Assembly (NCBI GenBank): GCA_042408665.1
Contig: JBHOQW010000106.1
Coordinates: 10,274-74,273 of the forward strand
Origin: CAUJGQ01 sp042408665
GTDB taxonomy: Bacteria > Chloroflexota > Dehalococcoidia > CAUJGQ01
Direction: 5' to 3'
DNA: 64,000 bases
Shown: piece after piece, positions 63,373 to 64,000 of the stretch
How positions within the stretch are numbered: position 1 is the first letter of the stretch
Layout of the letters: the number at the start of each line of letters is the position of its first letter
Position numbers and translations under genes: made by a program
Notes under the pieces: model-generated
Database searches by the model: none
What the model was told of the DNA's origin: nothing
Seen by the model: the letters and a program-made list of their open reading frames with translations, nothing else

Positions 63373-64000
63373 GGCAAGCGCTCCGTGCCAGCACCGTGCC
63401 GTCGAAGTCGAACAGGACCGCGTCGACGGCCAGCGCGCCGTGCACTACCGACCGGCACTGGTGCACCACGCGCCGCGTCACCTCGGCGAAGAACTGGGCG
63501 CAGCCGGCGGACTGCGCCAGCTCCTGGGCGTGGCGGGCGGTGTTGGCCCCGGCGATCGCCCGGGCCAGGGTCTCGGTGGCGCCCGCCGCCCGCGCCAGCT
63601 CGGCCAGAAAGGCCGTGTCCACCCGGTTGCCGGCCACGTGCGTCATCATGTGGCCCTGGGCCAGCTTGGAAAACTTGCCGATCATGCCGGCCAGCGTCAC
63701 GCGCCGCAGCCGCCGCGCCGCGGCCCGCTTGAGCGCGTGGCCGGTGAACTCTCCCATCTCCACGAAGGCCAGCTCGGGCAACTCCGGGAACAGCGCCTGC
63801 GCGAACTTCTCGCTGCGCCCGCCGGTGCTGAGGACGACGTGCTCAACGCCGTTAGCGGCCGCCACGTCGATGGCCTGCAGCACGCTCGCCCGCCAGGCGG
63901 CCGTGGACCACGGCTTGACGATGCCGGTGGTGCCGAGGATGGAGAGGCCGCCCACGATGCCCAGGCGCGGGTTGAGCGTGCGTCTGGCCAGCTCCTCCCC
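63356..64000 (-). CDS. cbiD: Cobalt-precorrin-5B (C1)-methyltransferase, 5' part beyond the window
   Basis: Only the C-terminal 214 residues are in the window; the gene continues to the right of 64000. Preserved CbiD stretches are LNPRLGIVGGLSILGTTGIV, TGGRSEKFAQ, MGEFTGHALKRAA and the GKFSKLAQGHMMTHV block. It methylates C1 with loss of acetaldehyde-derived carbon in the anaerobic route. It is the first cobalamin gene in this direction and overlaps cbiET. Confidence 0.92.
   Translation of the reverse strand, partial: GEELARRTLNPRLGIVGGLSILGTTGIVKPWSTAAWRASVLQAIDVAAANGVEHVVLSTGGRSEKFAQALFPELPELAFVEMGEFTGHALKRAAARRLRRVTLAGMIGKFSKLAQGHMMTHVAGNRVDTAFLAELARAAGATETLARAIAGANTARHAQELAQSAGCAQFFAEVTRRVVHQCRSVVHGALAVDAVLFDFDGTVLARSACHDATG

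Noticed and set aside
1..64000. CRISPR arrays, tRNA, rRNA or insertion sequences
   Set aside because: No regular spaced direct repeats, cloverleaf with CCA end, ribosomal sequence or transposase frame was recognised by eye; small RNAs could be missed.

Overview
This is a high-GC bacterial chromosome segment with no phage, integrase, transposase, CRISPR array, rRNA or tRNA that I could find. The gene mix suggests a thermophilic or aerobic Chloroflexota bacterium of the Thermomicrobia/Sphaerobacter kind. It includes a 13-gene Complex I operon with fused nuoCD, an amt-glnB-glnD cluster, an LLM-type F420/flavin oxidoreductase, anaerobic-type cobalamin genes, and palindromic intergenic repeats of the CCCTCACCCC type. 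An actinobacterial relative cannot be excluded. The taxonomic call is inference; no marker gene settles it.

Layout. 1-1.3 kb: a DUF2231 membrane protein facing a small heat-shock protein. 1.4-17.8 kb (minus): a complete NADH:quinone oxidoreductase operon, nuoA-B-CD-E-F-G-H-I-J-K-L-M-N, ending with a second, divergent NuoF-like gene. 18-28 kb: catabolic and peptidase genes (alpha/beta hydrolase, M20, two S9 peptidases), a 13-cysteine copper-storage-like four-helix bundle, a MoaD/ThiS-like protein, an orphan ADP-forming CoA-ligase alpha-type protein, and a broken EamA transporter. 28.5-34.3 kb: LLM oxidoreductase, a two-component system with a neighbouring secreted helical protein, and an M16 peptidase. 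34.3-39 kb: mostly small or hypothetical genes and an MFS exporter. 39-43.3 kb (minus): amt-glnB-glnD nitrogen sensing. 43.4-46.3 kb: phosphoesterase, a degenerate GGDEF protein and an Ldh2-family dehydrogenase. 46.5-49.5 kb (minus): a thiamine-precursor salvage operon (cytX plus two tenA genes) behind a TPP riboswitch with a clear promoter and an intrinsic terminator. 49.5-53.9 kb (plus): mutS-mutL. 54-64 kb (minus): a tetrapyrrole block, cbiD(partial)-cbiET-cobI-cobM-cbiG-cobJ-hemL-hemC-cobA/hemD plus a flavin reductase-like gene.

How it fits together. The nuo operon makes the proton-pumping entry point of respiration. The tetrapyrrole block makes uroporphyrinogen III (hemL, hemC, hemD), diverts it at precorrin-2 (cobA) and contracts the corrin ring by the cobalt-early route (cbiD, cbiG, cbiET, cobI, cobJ, cobM); many of its genes overlap by 1-17 bases, implying translational coupling. 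Amt, PII (with the uridylylatable Tyr51) and GlnD form a standard ammonium uptake and signalling unit. CytX and TenA import and salvage the thiamine pyrimidine.

The least ordinary items are the NuoF paralogue with a changed FMN-loop residue, the amber-interrupted and shortened EamA gene, three palindromic arrays of degenerate 7-base units (one supplies the stop codon of a gene), direct repeats with 11-base spacing upstream of the secreted protein gene and of amt, a long G.U-containing hairpin between genes, and a structured leader before the M16 peptidase. I did not find a clearly new multi-gene system.
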